This document shows, one piece after another, positions 19,634-28,578 of a stretch of DNA of 64,000 bases. The notes below the pieces were generated by a model. It was not told the DNA's origin. It saw nothing but the letters and a program-made list of their open reading frames with translations, and ran no database searches. The stretch comes from Corallincola holothuriorum. Its GTDB lineage: Bacteria; Pseudomonadota; Gammaproteobacteria; Enterobacterales; Neiellaceae. Positions within the stretch are counted from its first letter, which is position 1; each line of letters begins with the position of its first letter. The stretch is from contig NZ_QPID01000003.1 of the NCBI RefSeq assembly GCF_003336225.1, forward strand, positions 1-64,000. The letters are read 5' to 3'. Both the position numbers and the translations under genes were made by a program.

Positions 19634-20413
19634 ATGTTAAGCATAGCGAAGAAGCAATTCAGCAGTCGGTTATTCTCCGGCACCGGTAAGTTTGCCAGTC
19701 GTCAATCGATGACCGACGCATTGCTGGCCAGTGGCAGTGAGTTGGTCACCATGGCGATGAAACGGGTGGACTTTAACGCCAGTGATGACGATATCTTGCA
19801 GCCTCTGATCGATGCGGGTGTGTCACTACTGCCCAATACCTCTGGTGCTAAAAGCGCCGAAGAAGCGGTGTTTGCAGCCAATTTGGCGCGCGAGGCGTTA
19901 GGTACCGAATGGGTTAAGCTGGAGATCCATCCGGATCCCAAATACCTACTGCCAGATCCTATTGAAACCCTATCAGCAGCAGAAACGTTGGTGAAACAGG
20001 GCTTTGTGGTGATGCCTTATGTTCATGCCGATCCAGTGCTGTGTAAACGGCTAGAGGAGGTGGGTTGTGCGGCAGTCATGCCATTGGGATCTCCCATAGG
20101 TTCGAACCAAGGGCTGCGTACCCGAGAGTTCTTAGAGATTATTATTGAGCAGGCTCACGTGCCTGTGGTGGTTGATGCTGGCATCGGTGCGCCATCTGAT
20201 GCGGCCCTGGCGATGGAGCTGGGCGCTGATGCGGTGCTGGTGAATACCGCCATTGCCGTTGCCGCGGATCCGGTCGCCATGGCTCGGGCATTTAAACTGG
20301 CGGTAGAGGCTGGACGGATGGCCTATGAAGCGGGTTTGGCTGGGCGTCAATCTGCGGCAGTGGCTAGTAGCCCATTGACTGCGTTTCTGGATCAACCGCT
20401 GGAGGCGCTGTGA
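19634..20413 (+). CDS. thiG: Thiazole synthase ThiG
   Basis: A 259-residue TIM-barrel enzyme that forms the thiazole phosphate from deoxyxylulose phosphate, dehydroglycine and ThiS thiocarboxylate. It has [13 protein letters not shown], the Schiff-base lysine Lys95 in [21 protein letters not shown], and the phosphate-binding [20 protein letters not shown]. It overlaps thiH by 4 bases. Confidence 0.96.
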   Translation: MLSIAKKQFSSRLFSGTGKFASRQSMTDALLASGSELVTMAMKRVDFNASDDDILQPLIDAGVSLLPNTSGAKSAEEAVFAANLAREALGTEWVKLEIHPDPKYLLPDPIETLSAAETLVKQGFVVMPYVHADPVLCKRLEEVGCAAVMPLGSPIGSNQGLRTREFLEIIIEQAHVPVVVDAGIGAPSDAALAMELGADAVLVNTAIAVAADPVAMARAFKLAVEAGRMAYEAGLAGRQSAAVASSPLTAFLDQPLEAL

Positions 20414-21522
20414 GTTTTGCCGAGCTGATCGCCGATTGGGATTGGGATGATTTGTCTCTCACTATCAATGGCAAAACCGCCGCTGACGTGCGGCGTGCGT
20501 TAGCTAAACCTAAGCGTGATCTGAATGATTTTCAGGCACTGATCTCCCCTGCTGCTGAGCCGTTTCTGGAACAGATGGCACAGCAAGCCGCTCAGCTAAC
20601 TCGGCAGCGATTTGGTAATACCATTCAGCTCTATATTCCACTGTACCTGTCAAACATGTGCAGCAATATTTGCACCTACTGTGGTTTTTCGATGCACAAC
20701 CCGATACGCCGGAAAACCCTTGATATGGTCGAGCTGCGTCGTGAAGCGGAAGCGATTAAACAGATGGGATTTGACCACCTGTTGTTAGTCACTGGCGAGT
20801 CGGAACGTAAGGTGGGGATGGCGTATTTCGCCCAGGCGCTACCGCTGTTGCGAGAGTATTTCTCCCATATCTCCATGGAAGTGCAGCCGCTGGCGCAAGA
20901 TGAGTATGAACAGCTGATCAGTCTGGGGCTTGATACCGTGTTGGTGTATCAGGAGACCTATCATCGTCGTACTTATGCTGAGCACCATACCAAAGGGAAA
21001 AAGCGGGATTTTGATTGGCGTCTTGCAACCGCTGAACGTTTGGGGCGTGCCGGTATCAACAAAATTGGTTTAGGCGCGCTGATTGGCTTAGATGACTGGC
21101 GGGTGGATAGCTTTCATGTTGCTGCGCACCTGCACTATCTGGAGCAACAGTTCTGGAAAACACGTTATAGCTTGTCATTTCCGCGTTTGCGCCCTTGCAC
21201 CGGAGGACTGCAACCAAAATCGATCATGAACGACCGTCAGTTGGTGCAGTTGATCTGTGCTTATCGTTTGCTTAATTCGCAAGTGGAGATATCGCTGTCG
21301 ACGAGAGAATCGGCGACGTTCCGTGATCAAGTCTTGCCGCTGGGGATCACCACCATGAGCGCGTTTTCGCAAACCCAACCGGGCGGCTACGCCGATGGGG
21401 TTAAACCACAATTAGAACAGTTTGAGATCTCTGACGAACGCCGCCCAGAACAGGTGGTGGCCAGTATTAGTCGCTTGGGTTTTCAGCCGGTGTGGAAGGA
21501 TTGGGATCGGGCGTTGACTTGA
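20410..21522 (+). CDS. thiH: 2-iminoacetate synthase ThiH
   Basis: A 370-residue radical SAM enzyme that cleaves tyrosine to dehydroglycine for the thiazole ring. The cluster motif CSNICTYC gives CX3CX2C near residue 85, followed by [24 protein letters not shown] and MEVQPL follow, as in the family. GTG start overlapping thiG by GTGA. It is the last gene of the riboswitch operon. The operon contains no thiF. Confidence 0.95.
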   Translation: MSFAELIADWDWDDLSLTINGKTAADVRRALAKPKRDLNDFQALISPAAEPFLEQMAQQAAQLTRQRFGNTIQLYIPLYLSNMCSNICTYCGFSMHNPIRRKTLDMVELRREAEAIKQMGFDHLLLVTGESERKVGMAYFAQALPLLREYFSHISMEVQPLAQDEYEQLISLGLDTVLVYQETYHRRTYAEHHTKGKKRDFDWRLATAERLGRAGINKIGLGALIGLDDWRVDSFHVAAHLHYLEQQFWKTRYSLSFPRLRPCTGGLQPKSIMNDRQLVQLICAYRLLNSQVEISLSTRESATFRDQVLPLGITTMSAFSQTQPGGYADGVKPQLEQFEISDERRPEQVVASISRLGFQPVWKDWDRALT

Positions 21523-21613
21523 TTGGAATCAGGTGGCGTCGGTTAAGTGGATGTCATCGAGTATTGAGCTGGTATAATGGCACTCCACTTATTTCATTGT
21601 GTGACGACCGGTT

Positions 21614-22054
21614 ATGCGATTGACCACCTACACCGACTTTGGTTTGCGAACACTTATCTATCTGGCGTTATTGCCGGCTGATAAGCAGACCAGCATTGCC
21701 AAGGTCTCGGCGCACTATCAGGTCTCCCGTAATCATATGGTGAAAGTGATACATAAGCTGGCCACGCTCGGCTATGTGTCATCAACCCGGGGCAAGGGCG
21801 GTGGTATAAAGCTGGGGTTGGCCGCTGAAGAGGTCTGTATCGGTGATGTGGTTAGAGCGTTGGAGAGCGCACTGGATGGTATTGATTGCCAGTCTCCTGC
21901 GTGCTGTTTAACGCCCGCCTGCCGTCTCAAATTTGCCTTAACGCGCGCTGTTGATGCGTTTCTTGAAGTGCTGGATCAGTACACGCTGGCAGACTTGGTT
22001 GAGAACAAAGATGACCTAATCCCGCTGCTATGGCAGGACGGACTCCCGGAGTAA
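21614..22054 (+). CDS. nsrR: Nitric-oxide-sensing repressor NsrR
   Basis: A 146-residue Rrf2-family winged-helix repressor with an NO-sensitive iron-sulfur cluster. It has the N terminus MRLTTYTDFGLRTLIYLALL, the recognition region YQVSRNHMVKVIHKLATLGY, and the cluster cysteines Cys92, Cys97/98 and Cys103 in DCQSPACCLTPACRLK, at the expected NsrR positions. It usually represses NO detoxification genes. No such gene is adjacent here, though the HAO/NapC-type cytochromes are 13 kb away. It is convergent with the HAD gene. Confidence 0.9.
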   Translation: MRLTTYTDFGLRTLIYLALLPADKQTSIAKVSAHYQVSRNHMVKVIHKLATLGYVSSTRGKGGGIKLGLAAEEVCIGDVVRALESALDGIDCQSPACCLTPACRLKFALTRAVDAFLEVLDQYTLADLVENKDDLIPLLWQDGLPE

Positions 22055-22069
22055 CATTTTCCCGTTACT

Positions 22070-22678
22070 TTATTCAAAGTAGCCGGGTTTTGGCTGCCAA
22101 AAGGCTCGAATATCAACAGCATCCATTCCCGCTGCCCGTGCGGCGTCAATGCCAGCATCGCCATCTTCAAACACCACGCAACGTTTCGGATCTACGGCTA
22201 ACTCTTGTGCCGCCAGTAAAAAAGTATCTGGATCAGGTTTGTGTCTGGTGACCCGATCCGCACCTATCACCACAGAAAACAGCTCGGCGATCCCGGCGAT
22301 TTTCAATAAGCTGTGGGCTTCTTCTGTACCTGAGCCAGTACCGACCGCTTGTGGTTTTTTGCCTAAGTAATAGTGGGCAATATCGACGATCGGCGTGGTG
22401 GCGACGCCTTGCAGCATGAGCGCATCCACCCGTTGTTGCTTAAAGCCGACGCCCGGTGTGAAATCACGCGCTGCGATACCGGCGGTCTCAGCGATGATCT
22501 CCATGGTGCGCAGGGTCGGCAACCCGACCAATGAGCGCATTAGTTCTGGCAGTACTGGCAGATCGATAAAGGTTAAGGTGTCGCGCCAGGCTTGTTCATG
22601 CAACGCCATGGTGTCGAGCAGCGTGCCGTCCATATCGAAAATCAGAGCGTCGTAGTGGGAATAGTCGGAAAAATTCAT
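22070..22678 (-). CDS. HAD-family sugar phosphatase (YqaB/beta-phosphoglucomutase-like)
   Basis: A 202-residue HAD-superfamily hydrolase. Motif I is DMDGTLLDT (nucleophile and acid Asp pair), the motif II region is GTGSGTEEA, and motif III Lys with motif IV is KPDPDTFLLAAQ and FEDGDAGIDAARAAGM. The layout matches YqaB, a fructose-1-phosphatase, or beta-phosphoglucomutase; the substrate cannot be fixed from sequence. It is monocistronic, in the cytoplasm. Confidence 0.82.
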   Translation of the reverse strand: MNFSDYSHYDALIFDMDGTLLDTMALHEQAWRDTLTFIDLPVLPELMRSLVGLPTLRTMEIIAETAGIAARDFTPGVGFKQQRVDALMLQGVATTPIVDIAHYYLGKKPQAVGTGSGTEEAHSLLKIAGIAELFSVVIGADRVTRHKPDPDTFLLAAQELAVDPKRCVVFEDGDAGIDAARAAGMDAVDIRAFWQPKPGYFE

Positions 22679-22868
22679 AGATCACTGGCCAAGTAAGCGC
22701 ATCAACACGGTCATTATACCTGTCGGCTGTAGGCCTCGTCTTGTTACATCTTGTTTCCGCCACTTTCTTGATCTGAAAGAAAATAACGTCAGCAAATGAA
22801 CTTATTTTAAAACCATGTTAATAAAATGTGATCAGCGCCTCTAAGTGGTGAAAAAAACGGCATATAAT

Positions 22869-22937
22869 CTGAAACCCTAAAAAAAGAACTATCAATTCCT
22901 TTCAGTTTTAGGGACTTAAGCTACGTCGAAAAGGAGG
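22869..22937 (+). promoter_or_regulatory. Structured leader of the lipid kinase gene
   Basis: A TATAAT hexamer (22863-22868) is followed by CTGAAA-CCCTAAAA (22869-22882), and later by TTTCAG-TTTTAGGG (22900-22913). The pairings cross, as in an H-type pseudoknot, or the longer pair forms a simple hairpin. A full AAGGAGG (22931-22937) then sits 28 bases before the preferred ATG, with no well-spaced start codon. Confidence 0.3.
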
Positions 22938-22965
22938 TTTGACGTTAGTTAACTGGGGCAAATCG

Positions 22966-23838
22966 ATGTATGCGGTGATTGTTAATCCACTCAGTGGCAG
23001 TGGTCAGGCGCTCAGCCTGGCAAAGCGAGTAATGCAACGAATCGAACAATCGGGTCATAAAGGCCGCTTGTTGCACTGCTATGCTTTGGAGAATCTCGCA
23101 ACCCAGTTAAAACATGCTGCTGACGCCGGAGTCACTAACTTGGTGATCGTTGGTGGTGATGGTACCGCCCATCAAATTATCAATCGTTTACCCCATCTGG
23201 ATTTCAATATTGGCTTTGTTTCTGCGGGTAGCGGTAATGACCTGGTGCGTTCGCTTGAGCTGGGTACCTGCGAGACTGAGCAGATAGATATTGCCCTGTT
23301 TACCCCGACTCAGGATATGCCGCTGGGACGCTGCAATGGCAGCTACTTTCTCACTTCGGTCGGATTAGGATTTGAAGGCTTTGTCGCCCATCGAGTGGCA
23401 GGGCGTCGCGGCGGCCGCCGCGCTGCTTACCACAGTGCTATTTTAGGTAGCCTATTTGGCTATCATCCGCACCGCGCTAAGTTTGTAAATTGTAAGTGGA
23501 AGAGTGACGAACAGTTTCTCATGTGTTCGGTGGCTAACAGCGCATTCAGTGGCGGTGGTTACAAGGTGGCGCCGAACGCCAGCCTGCAGAACAATGAACT
23601 GTCTTTAATACGTTTGGCGCCTATGGGTACCTGGTCACGCCTGCCGATGATGTTCAAAGTCGCTAAAGGGGCGCATGTCTCTGCTCCTGAGGTGCAACAA
23701 GTCAACTTGGACACCCTAGAGATCCGCTCAGAAACGCGGATCCCGGCGCATATTGATGGTGAACCGTTTTTCGCTAATCGTTTTCGCTTTTCCAGTGCCA
23801 ATGAAACCATCCGGGTGCGTTGCCTCGGACTCCGCTAG
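22966..23838 (+). CDS. Diacylglycerol/lipid kinase family protein (YegS-like)
   Basis: A 290-residue cytoplasmic kinase of the DAGK catalytic family, which phosphorylates diacylglycerol or related lipids. It has the N terminus MYAVIVNPLSGSGQA, the nucleotide-binding IVGGDGTAHQIINRL near residue 65, and VSAGSGNDLVRSL near 95. The C-terminal substrate domain ends in DGEPFFANRFRF. The exact lipid is unknown. ATG 22966 fits family starts, but its ribosome binding site is weak. An in-frame TTG at 22939 is only one base after AAGGAGG. So the start is uncertain. Confidence 0.82.
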   Translation: MYAVIVNPLSGSGQALSLAKRVMQRIEQSGHKGRLLHCYALENLATQLKHAADAGVTNLVIVGGDGTAHQIINRLPHLDFNIGFVSAGSGNDLVRSLELGTCETEQIDIALFTPTQDMPLGRCNGSYFLTSVGLGFEGFVAHRVAGRRGGRRAAYHSAILGSLFGYHPHRAKFVNCKWKSDEQFLMCSVANSAFSGGGYKVAPNASLQNNELSLIRLAPMGTWSRLPMMFKVAKGAHVSAPEVQQVNLDTLEIRSETRIPAHIDGEPFFANRFRFSSANETIRVRCLGLR

Positions 23839-23899
23839 CCAGCCTGAGCTTGATTGGTTATCTTGATCCCCCCAATTACAGCGATACAGCTTAGTCATT

Positions 23900-24649
23900 A
23901 TGCTCACCAACCAAGAACAGCTTCGCTATAGCCGCCACCTCCTGCTCGATGATATTGGCGAGGCGGGTCAGTTAAAATTGAAAGCCGCCAGTGTGCTCAT
24001 CATCGGTATGGGTGGGTTAGGCTGTCCGGTGGCGCAATACTTGGTAGCCGCGGGGGTTGGCAGGTTATTGTTAGCCGATGGTGACCAGCTTGATCTCAGT
24101 AACTTGCAGCGGCAGATCCTTTATCGCAGCGATGATATCGGCGAAGACAAGGTCGACTTAGCACAGCAGACACTGCAGCAATTGAATGACGAGATCATGC
24201 TGGAGGCGATCCCCGAACATCTCGATGAAGGGATGCTGAATGAGTATATTCCCGAGGTCGATCTGGTGTTGGATTGCAGCGATAATTTCGCTACTCGTCA
24301 CGCGGTTAATCGTGTGTGTCGCCAGCATGGTGTGCTCCTGATTACGGCGGCGGCGATCCGGTTTGAGGGTCAACTGAGTGCGTTTGACCATACTGACTGC
24401 GATGCGCCTTGCTATCACTGCTTGTACCCTGAAACGACCGATGCACCGCGGCTCAATTGCAGTAACAGTGGTGTGGTGGGGCCTTTGCTGGGTGTGATGG
24501 GTAGCTTGCAGGCGTTAGAAGCCGTTAAGGCGCTGCTGGGGCAGCCGTTAACTAGCTTACATCAGCTCCGTTTATTTGATGGTAAAACCCTGCAGTGGCA
24601 TAACTTCAGCATCAATAAAGATCCACAGTGTCCCGTTTGCGCAAAGTGA
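23900..24649 (+). CDS. ThiF/MoeB-type ubiquitin-like-protein adenylyltransferase
   Basis: A 249-residue E1-like enzyme that adenylates the C-terminal glycine of ThiS or MoaD. It begins NQEQLRYSRHLLLDDIGEAG and has the ATP loop IIGMGGLGCPVAQYL, the catalytic RQILYR, DCSDNFATRHAVN, and the two zinc pairs CYHC and CPVC. The riboswitch thi operon upstream lacks thiF, so this gene probably supplies that activity, perhaps for both pathways. MoeB and ThiF cannot be separated by eye. It lies 61 bases after the lipid kinase gene, same strand. Confidence 0.88.
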   Translation: MLTNQEQLRYSRHLLLDDIGEAGQLKLKAASVLIIGMGGLGCPVAQYLVAAGVGRLLLADGDQLDLSNLQRQILYRSDDIGEDKVDLAQQTLQQLNDEIMLEAIPEHLDEGMLNEYIPEVDLVLDCSDNFATRHAVNRVCRQHGVLLITAAAIRFEGQLSAFDHTDCDAPCYHCLYPETTDAPRLNCSNSGVVGPLLGVMGSLQALEAVKALLGQPLTSLHQLRLFDGKTLQWHNFSINKDPQCPVCAK

Positions 24650-24707
24650 TCCGACCTGTTAGCTTGGCTGTATCCACTGTTTTCATTTATTGATGAGGCA
24701 CAGCTAA

Positions 24708-25193
24708 ATGAGTGATCTTTACGGCTTCGAAGCCACCAATAATCGTGGTGAGACTGTCTCACTGGCTGACTATCAGGGCAAAGTGCTGTTGATTGTTAAT
24801 ACCGCCAGCGCGTGCGGCTTTACGCCGCAATATGAGGGCTTGGAAAATCTATATAAAACGTACGCTGCACAAGGGTTTGAGGTGTTGGCGTTTCCCTGCA
24901 ACCAGTTTGGTGGCCAAGAGCAAGGCAGTGATGCCGAGATCGCTCAGTTTTGCGATCTCAATTTCCACATCAGCTTTCCACTGTTTAGCAAAATTGAAGT
25001 GAACGGAGACAATACTGCACCGCTGTTTGCTTATCTTAAAAAGAATGCCAAAGGGCTGCTTGGTAGTGAACGGATTAAGTGGAACTTCACTAAATTCTTG
25101 GTCAACCGGCAGGGCAAGGTGATTAAACGTTTTGCGACGGCGACTAAGCCAGAGCAGATGACCTCTGCCATTGAAGCTGCGTTGGCGGAGTAA
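24708..25193 (+). CDS. Glutathione peroxidase family protein (BtuE-like)
   Basis: A 161-residue thiol peroxidase of the glutathione peroxidase fold. The catalytic set is Cys36 in NTASACGFTPQY, the Gln in FPCNQFGGQEQG, and the Trp and Asn in IKWNFTKFLV. A catalytic Cys rather than selenocysteine is used. Bacterial members often take electrons from thioredoxin. GAGG precedes the ATG. It stands 58 bases after the ThiF-like gene. Confidence 0.9.
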   Translation: MSDLYGFEATNNRGETVSLADYQGKVLLIVNTASACGFTPQYEGLENLYKTYAAQGFEVLAFPCNQFGGQEQGSDAEIAQFCDLNFHISFPLFSKIEVNGDNTAPLFAYLKKNAKGLLGSERIKWNFTKFLVNRQGKVIKRFATATKPEQMTSAIEAALAE

Positions 25194-25217
25194 CTCGAGC
25201 CACGAGGAGAGGGATGT

Positions 25218-25934
25218 TTAGCTGATATCATTCTCCTCTATGCCTAACTGATTAAACAGCTCGATCAACTCCTGAATCTCACCAAATTTTATCCCTAGGG
25301 TAATATGCTTACCGTCGTGGCGGTTTTGGCTCTTCACTTCCCCTTCAATCAATAACGGCTCATCGGGGCGTGATGGAAAGAGGATCTTTACCAGCACCTC
25401 TTGCGCTGATAGGCGGCCCTGACCAAGATGCCAAGGCAGTTTAAGTCGGCAACCGCCAACGGATAGGTCAATAATGGTACCGTGAAACGCTTCGGTAGAC
25501 TCATCTTTACCCGCTGCGTCAGTGGTGGTGTATATCAAGGTGGCTGGTACGTGGGTAGTAATACGTATTTGGTTACGCAGGCTGAACATCTGCACTTGTT
25601 TTGGATAGTCGACGAACAGCAATGCTTGTGGGTGATTGATGACGCCGTTTATGGTGGATTTGAAAGCGATGCATTGACCGGCATCCCCTTCGATAATTGC
25701 ACGAACGATACAGCCATTACCAAGAGTTAGCTGATCTTTGTAACTGACCCTGGCTAACTCCGGGATTGCGACAACGATATACTTGGTCTCTTCGTAGCCA
25801 ATCAGTTTGCATTTGAGCCTGGGTTTGCTGCCAATGCCGAATTGAAAGTCCAATAGATCGGCAGGGCGCAGTCGATTCAGCGTATCAATCACCAGTTGAC
25901 GGTCGGTAACGGTATCTTTGGTTTGTTCGCTCAC
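25218..25934 (-). CDS. PilZ-domain c-di-GMP receptor (YcgR-like)
   Basis: A 238-residue cytoplasmic protein with a YcgR-type N-terminal domain (about residues 15-105) and a C-terminal PilZ domain. The two c-di-GMP contacts are visible: RNQIR (RXXXR) and DLSVGG (D/NXSXXG). It probably tunes motility or surface attachment in response to c-di-GMP, but no flagellar genes are near. GTG 25934 is chosen because GGAGG lies 5 bases upstream; an in-frame GTG four codons earlier overlaps that site. Confidence 0.85.
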   Translation of the reverse strand: MSEQTKDTVTDRQLVIDTLNRLRPADLLDFQFGIGSKPRLKCKLIGYEETKYIVVAIPELARVSYKDQLTLGNGCIVRAIIEGDAGQCIAFKSTINGVINHPQALLFVDYPKQVQMFSLRNQIRITTHVPATLIYTTTDAAGKDESTEAFHGTIIDLSVGGCRLKLPWHLGQGRLSAQEVLVKILFPSRPDEPLLIEGEVKSQNRHDGKHITLGIKFGEIQELIELFNQLGIEENDIS

Positions 25935-26018
25935 GTTAGCCTCCACTGGTTACGCTTTTTCGGTAAAAATAGTGCGACCACTTTCTCCCGTTGGCGAGAG
26001 AAAGTGGTATTTCTGCTA

Positions 26019-26876
26019 TTAGCTATTCACCTGATGCAGATGCACATCTCGTTGTGGGAACGGAATGGTGACATTCTCTTTATCAAACGCCAGTTTCACC
26101 TGCTCAATTAAACCGAAGTGCACAGCCCAATAGTCATCGGATTTAACCCAGACGCGTAACAGCAGGTTGACCGAACTGTCGGCATGGGCGCTGACATAAA
26201 CTTCATGCCCCGGATCCGTGAGTACGCGCTCATCCTCTATCGCCAGTGCATCCAAAATACCCTTTGCCTGAGCGATGTCATCTTGATAGCTGATGCCAAA
26301 GGTGAGATCGACACGGCGGGTGGCTTCGCTAAACAGGTTCTTTACGCAGCCGTTCGACAACATGCCATTAGGGATCACGACCTTTTGATTATCCATGGTG
26401 AGCATGATGGTGTTGAAGATCTGGATCTCTTTTACGCGTCCAACAAAACCCTGAGCGTCGATCACATCTCCCGCTTTGAAAGGTTTGAACAGCAGGATCA
26501 ATACGCCGCCGGCAAAGTTCGCCAGGCTCCCCTGTAAGGCTAAACCGATGGCTAGACCTGCAGCACCCAGCATCGCGATAAGAGATGCCGTTTCAACACC
26601 AATCATTGAAGCGAAGATGATGATCAGTATGGTTTTCAGGATCACCGACGTGATGCTGTGTAGAAAGCTTGCTAGCGTTGGTTCTACTTTGGCGCGGCCA
26701 ATGGCGGCGTCCATCACCTTTAGCATCCCCTTGATCACCGACAGGCCGACAAACAGTACCACTATGGCCAGCAGTAGTTTCGGGCCATAAAGTACAGCAA
26801 CTTCTATCGCTTTCTCGGTCAGGGTGGTCAGCAGGGTGACCCCTTGATCCATGCTTTGTTCTAACTGTTCTTCCAT
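26019..26876 (-). CDS. mscS: Small-conductance mechanosensitive channel, MscS family
   Basis: A 285-residue inner-membrane channel that opens under membrane tension and protects against osmotic downshock. It has three N-terminal helices; the pore helix holds GAAGLAIGLALQGSLANFAGGV. Then comes the beta domain with KPFKAGDVIDAQGFVGRVKEI and VVIPNGMLSNG. The length matches E. coli MscS (286). Twenty-four bases separate it from the beta-glucosidase gene upstream, so the two are probably co-transcribed. Confidence 0.93.
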   Translation of the reverse strand: MEEQLEQSMDQGVTLLTTLTEKAIEVAVLYGPKLLLAIVVLFVGLSVIKGMLKVMDAAIGRAKVEPTLASFLHSITSVILKTILIIIFASMIGVETASLIAMLGAAGLAIGLALQGSLANFAGGVLILLFKPFKAGDVIDAQGFVGRVKEIQIFNTIMLTMDNQKVVIPNGMLSNGCVKNLFSEATRRVDLTFGISYQDDIAQAKGILDALAIEDERVLTDPGHEVYVSAHADSSVNLLLRVWVKSDDYWAVHFGLIEQVKLAFDKENVTIPFPQRDVHLHQVNS

Positions 26877-26900
26877 TGTTCAACTCCTTTGTGTTGCAAA

Positions 26901-28328
26901 CTAAAAGCCATTGTTTTCTATCACATCTTGGTACCAATATGAGGATTTTTTGCGATAACGTTGCAGGTTGTTGTCGCGGTCGATGTAGAGAAAGCCGTAA
27001 CGTTTTTTGTAACCGTTGATCCAGCTGAAGTTATCCATCAATGACCACATATAGTAGCCCTTCACATTGACACCTTCTGCCAGCGCTTGGTGGATCACCT
27101 TCAGATGCTCGGCAACGAAATCAATACGCTCCTGATCATCGACATGTTGCTGTGTTGGCAGCGAGGGAGACAAATCCAACTGATCTTGTAAGCCGATACC
27201 ATTCTCGGTGACATAGACGGGGATCCCCGGACGGTAGCTTTCGGCCCGCTGCAGAAGCTGGAGCAGTCCTTCCGGGTAGATCTCCCAATCCCAATCGGTG
27301 TAACGCCCTTGCGGGTTTTTGACAAACTTGAAGGCACCCTTGATGGAAAAGACACAATCTTGCTGTGGATCATTTTCACCTGTGGTATTGAGATGAAACT
27401 GAGTGGTTGTGGCATCACCGCTGGCATAGTGCGGGTAATAATAATTAACGCCGATAAAATCGATGCTGTCTTCGGTAAACCAGCCTAACTCTTCACCGGA
27501 ATGGTCGGGTAACAGATCCCAGTCGGCATAGTATTGCCAAATATCTTCGGGGTAACGACCCAACAGCACAGGGTCGATAAACCAGCGGTTGAGCGCACCA
27601 TCAGCCAATTGTGCTGCGGCTCGATCCTGATTTGATTGCGTTGCGGGGTAGACGGTCGACATATTGAGCACTATGCCTATCTGTCCGCTGTGATCGCCTT
27701 GGTGATATTTTTGTATCGTGAGGGCATGGGCACAGAGCATGTGATGAGCTGCTTGAATCGCTTGTTTATAGCTGTGTACGCAGGGCGGGTGCAGTGCTGT
27801 TACGTAACCGTTGAGTATGCTCCAAGCAGGTTCGTTAATCGTCGCCCAATGGGGCACCCTATCGCCATATAAGCGGAAACAGTGCTCGGCGTAGGCCACA
27901 AAGTGATCAACCGTTTGGCGATTTCCCCAGCCGCCCTGCTGCGCCAGCGCAAGCGGCAGATCCCAGTGATAGAGGGTGACGTTAGGTGCAATACCGGCGG
28001 CTAAGAGCCGATCAATTAATCTATCGTAAAATGCCACCCCTTTGCTATTGAGTGCCCCCGAACCTTGGGGTAATAAACGTGGCCAAGAGAGTGAGAAACG
28101 GTAACCGTTATGAGCCATTTTCTGTATTAGCGCCACATCTTCAGGCATGCGATGGTAGTGGTCACAAGCAATGGCGGGGTTGGCTTGTTGAAAGATCCGT
28201 TCGGGGTGTTGTTGGCAGTAATCGTCCCACATCGATGGTCCTTTGCCTGCTTCGCTGGCAGCGCCTTCTATTTGAATGGCGGCTGTCGCACTGCCCCAGA
28301 TAAAGTCCTTTGGAAATTGATAGTTCAT
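26901..28328 (-). CDS. Glycoside hydrolase family 1 beta-glucosidase
   Basis: A 475-residue cytoplasmic enzyme that hydrolyses beta-glucosides. It begins with the GH1 signature region FPKDFIWGSATAAIQIEGAA. The acid/base Glu lies in TINEPAWS (near residue 166) and the nucleophile Glu in YVTENGIG (near 374). It ends with SLMDNFSWINGYKKRYGFLYID. There is no signal peptide. ATG 28328 is taken as the start (the frame is open 24 codons further), but the ribosome binding site is weak. A terminator-like hairpin lies 45 bases upstream on the same strand. Confidence 0.93.
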   Translation of the reverse strand: MNYQFPKDFIWGSATAAIQIEGAASEAGKGPSMWDDYCQQHPERIFQQANPAIACDHYHRMPEDVALIQKMAHNGYRFSLSWPRLLPQGSGALNSKGVAFYDRLIDRLLAAGIAPNVTLYHWDLPLALAQQGGWGNRQTVDHFVAYAEHCFRLYGDRVPHWATINEPAWSILNGYVTALHPPCVHSYKQAIQAAHHMLCAHALTIQKYHQGDHSGQIGIVLNMSTVYPATQSNQDRAAAQLADGALNRWFIDPVLLGRYPEDIWQYYADWDLLPDHSGEELGWFTEDSIDFIGVNYYYPHYASGDATTTQFHLNTTGENDPQQDCVFSIKGAFKFVKNPQGRYTDWDWEIYPEGLLQLLQRAESYRPGIPVYVTENGIGLQDQLDLSPSLPTQQHVDDQERIDFVAEHLKVIHQALAEGVNVKGYYMWSLMDNFSWINGYKKRYGFLYIDRDNNLQRYRKKSSYWYQDVIENNGF

Positions 28329-28372
28329 AAAGTGATACGTTGGACCGGAATCTGTTAAGTGTAGTCGGATTA

Positions 28373-28419
28373 ATAAAAAAAACGTCTGATAACAAGGCAT
28401 AAGCTTGTTTTCAGACGTT
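28373..28419 (-). terminator. Terminator or attenuator upstream of the beta-glucosidase gene
   Basis: AACGTCTG (28381-28388) pairs with CAGACGTT (28412-28419), with an inner AACAAG / CTTGTT stem. On the minus strand a run of about eight T follows. It lies 160 bases beyond the stop of the transporter gene and 45 bases before the beta-glucosidase start, so it could serve either as terminator or as leader attenuator. Confidence 0.7.
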
Positions 28420-28578
28420 CATCCAGCTGAGGATAGGGCAATGAGTTGTCCCCAAATGTTTGCTACGGCGACAGGGGGTGTTGGCAGCAAACAACCTTCC
28501 AGAGGTTCCAGGTGCGGTGATCATAGAGCGATTGTATGACGATATTGTGACACCGTTGACTTCAACATAAGCCTGAGA

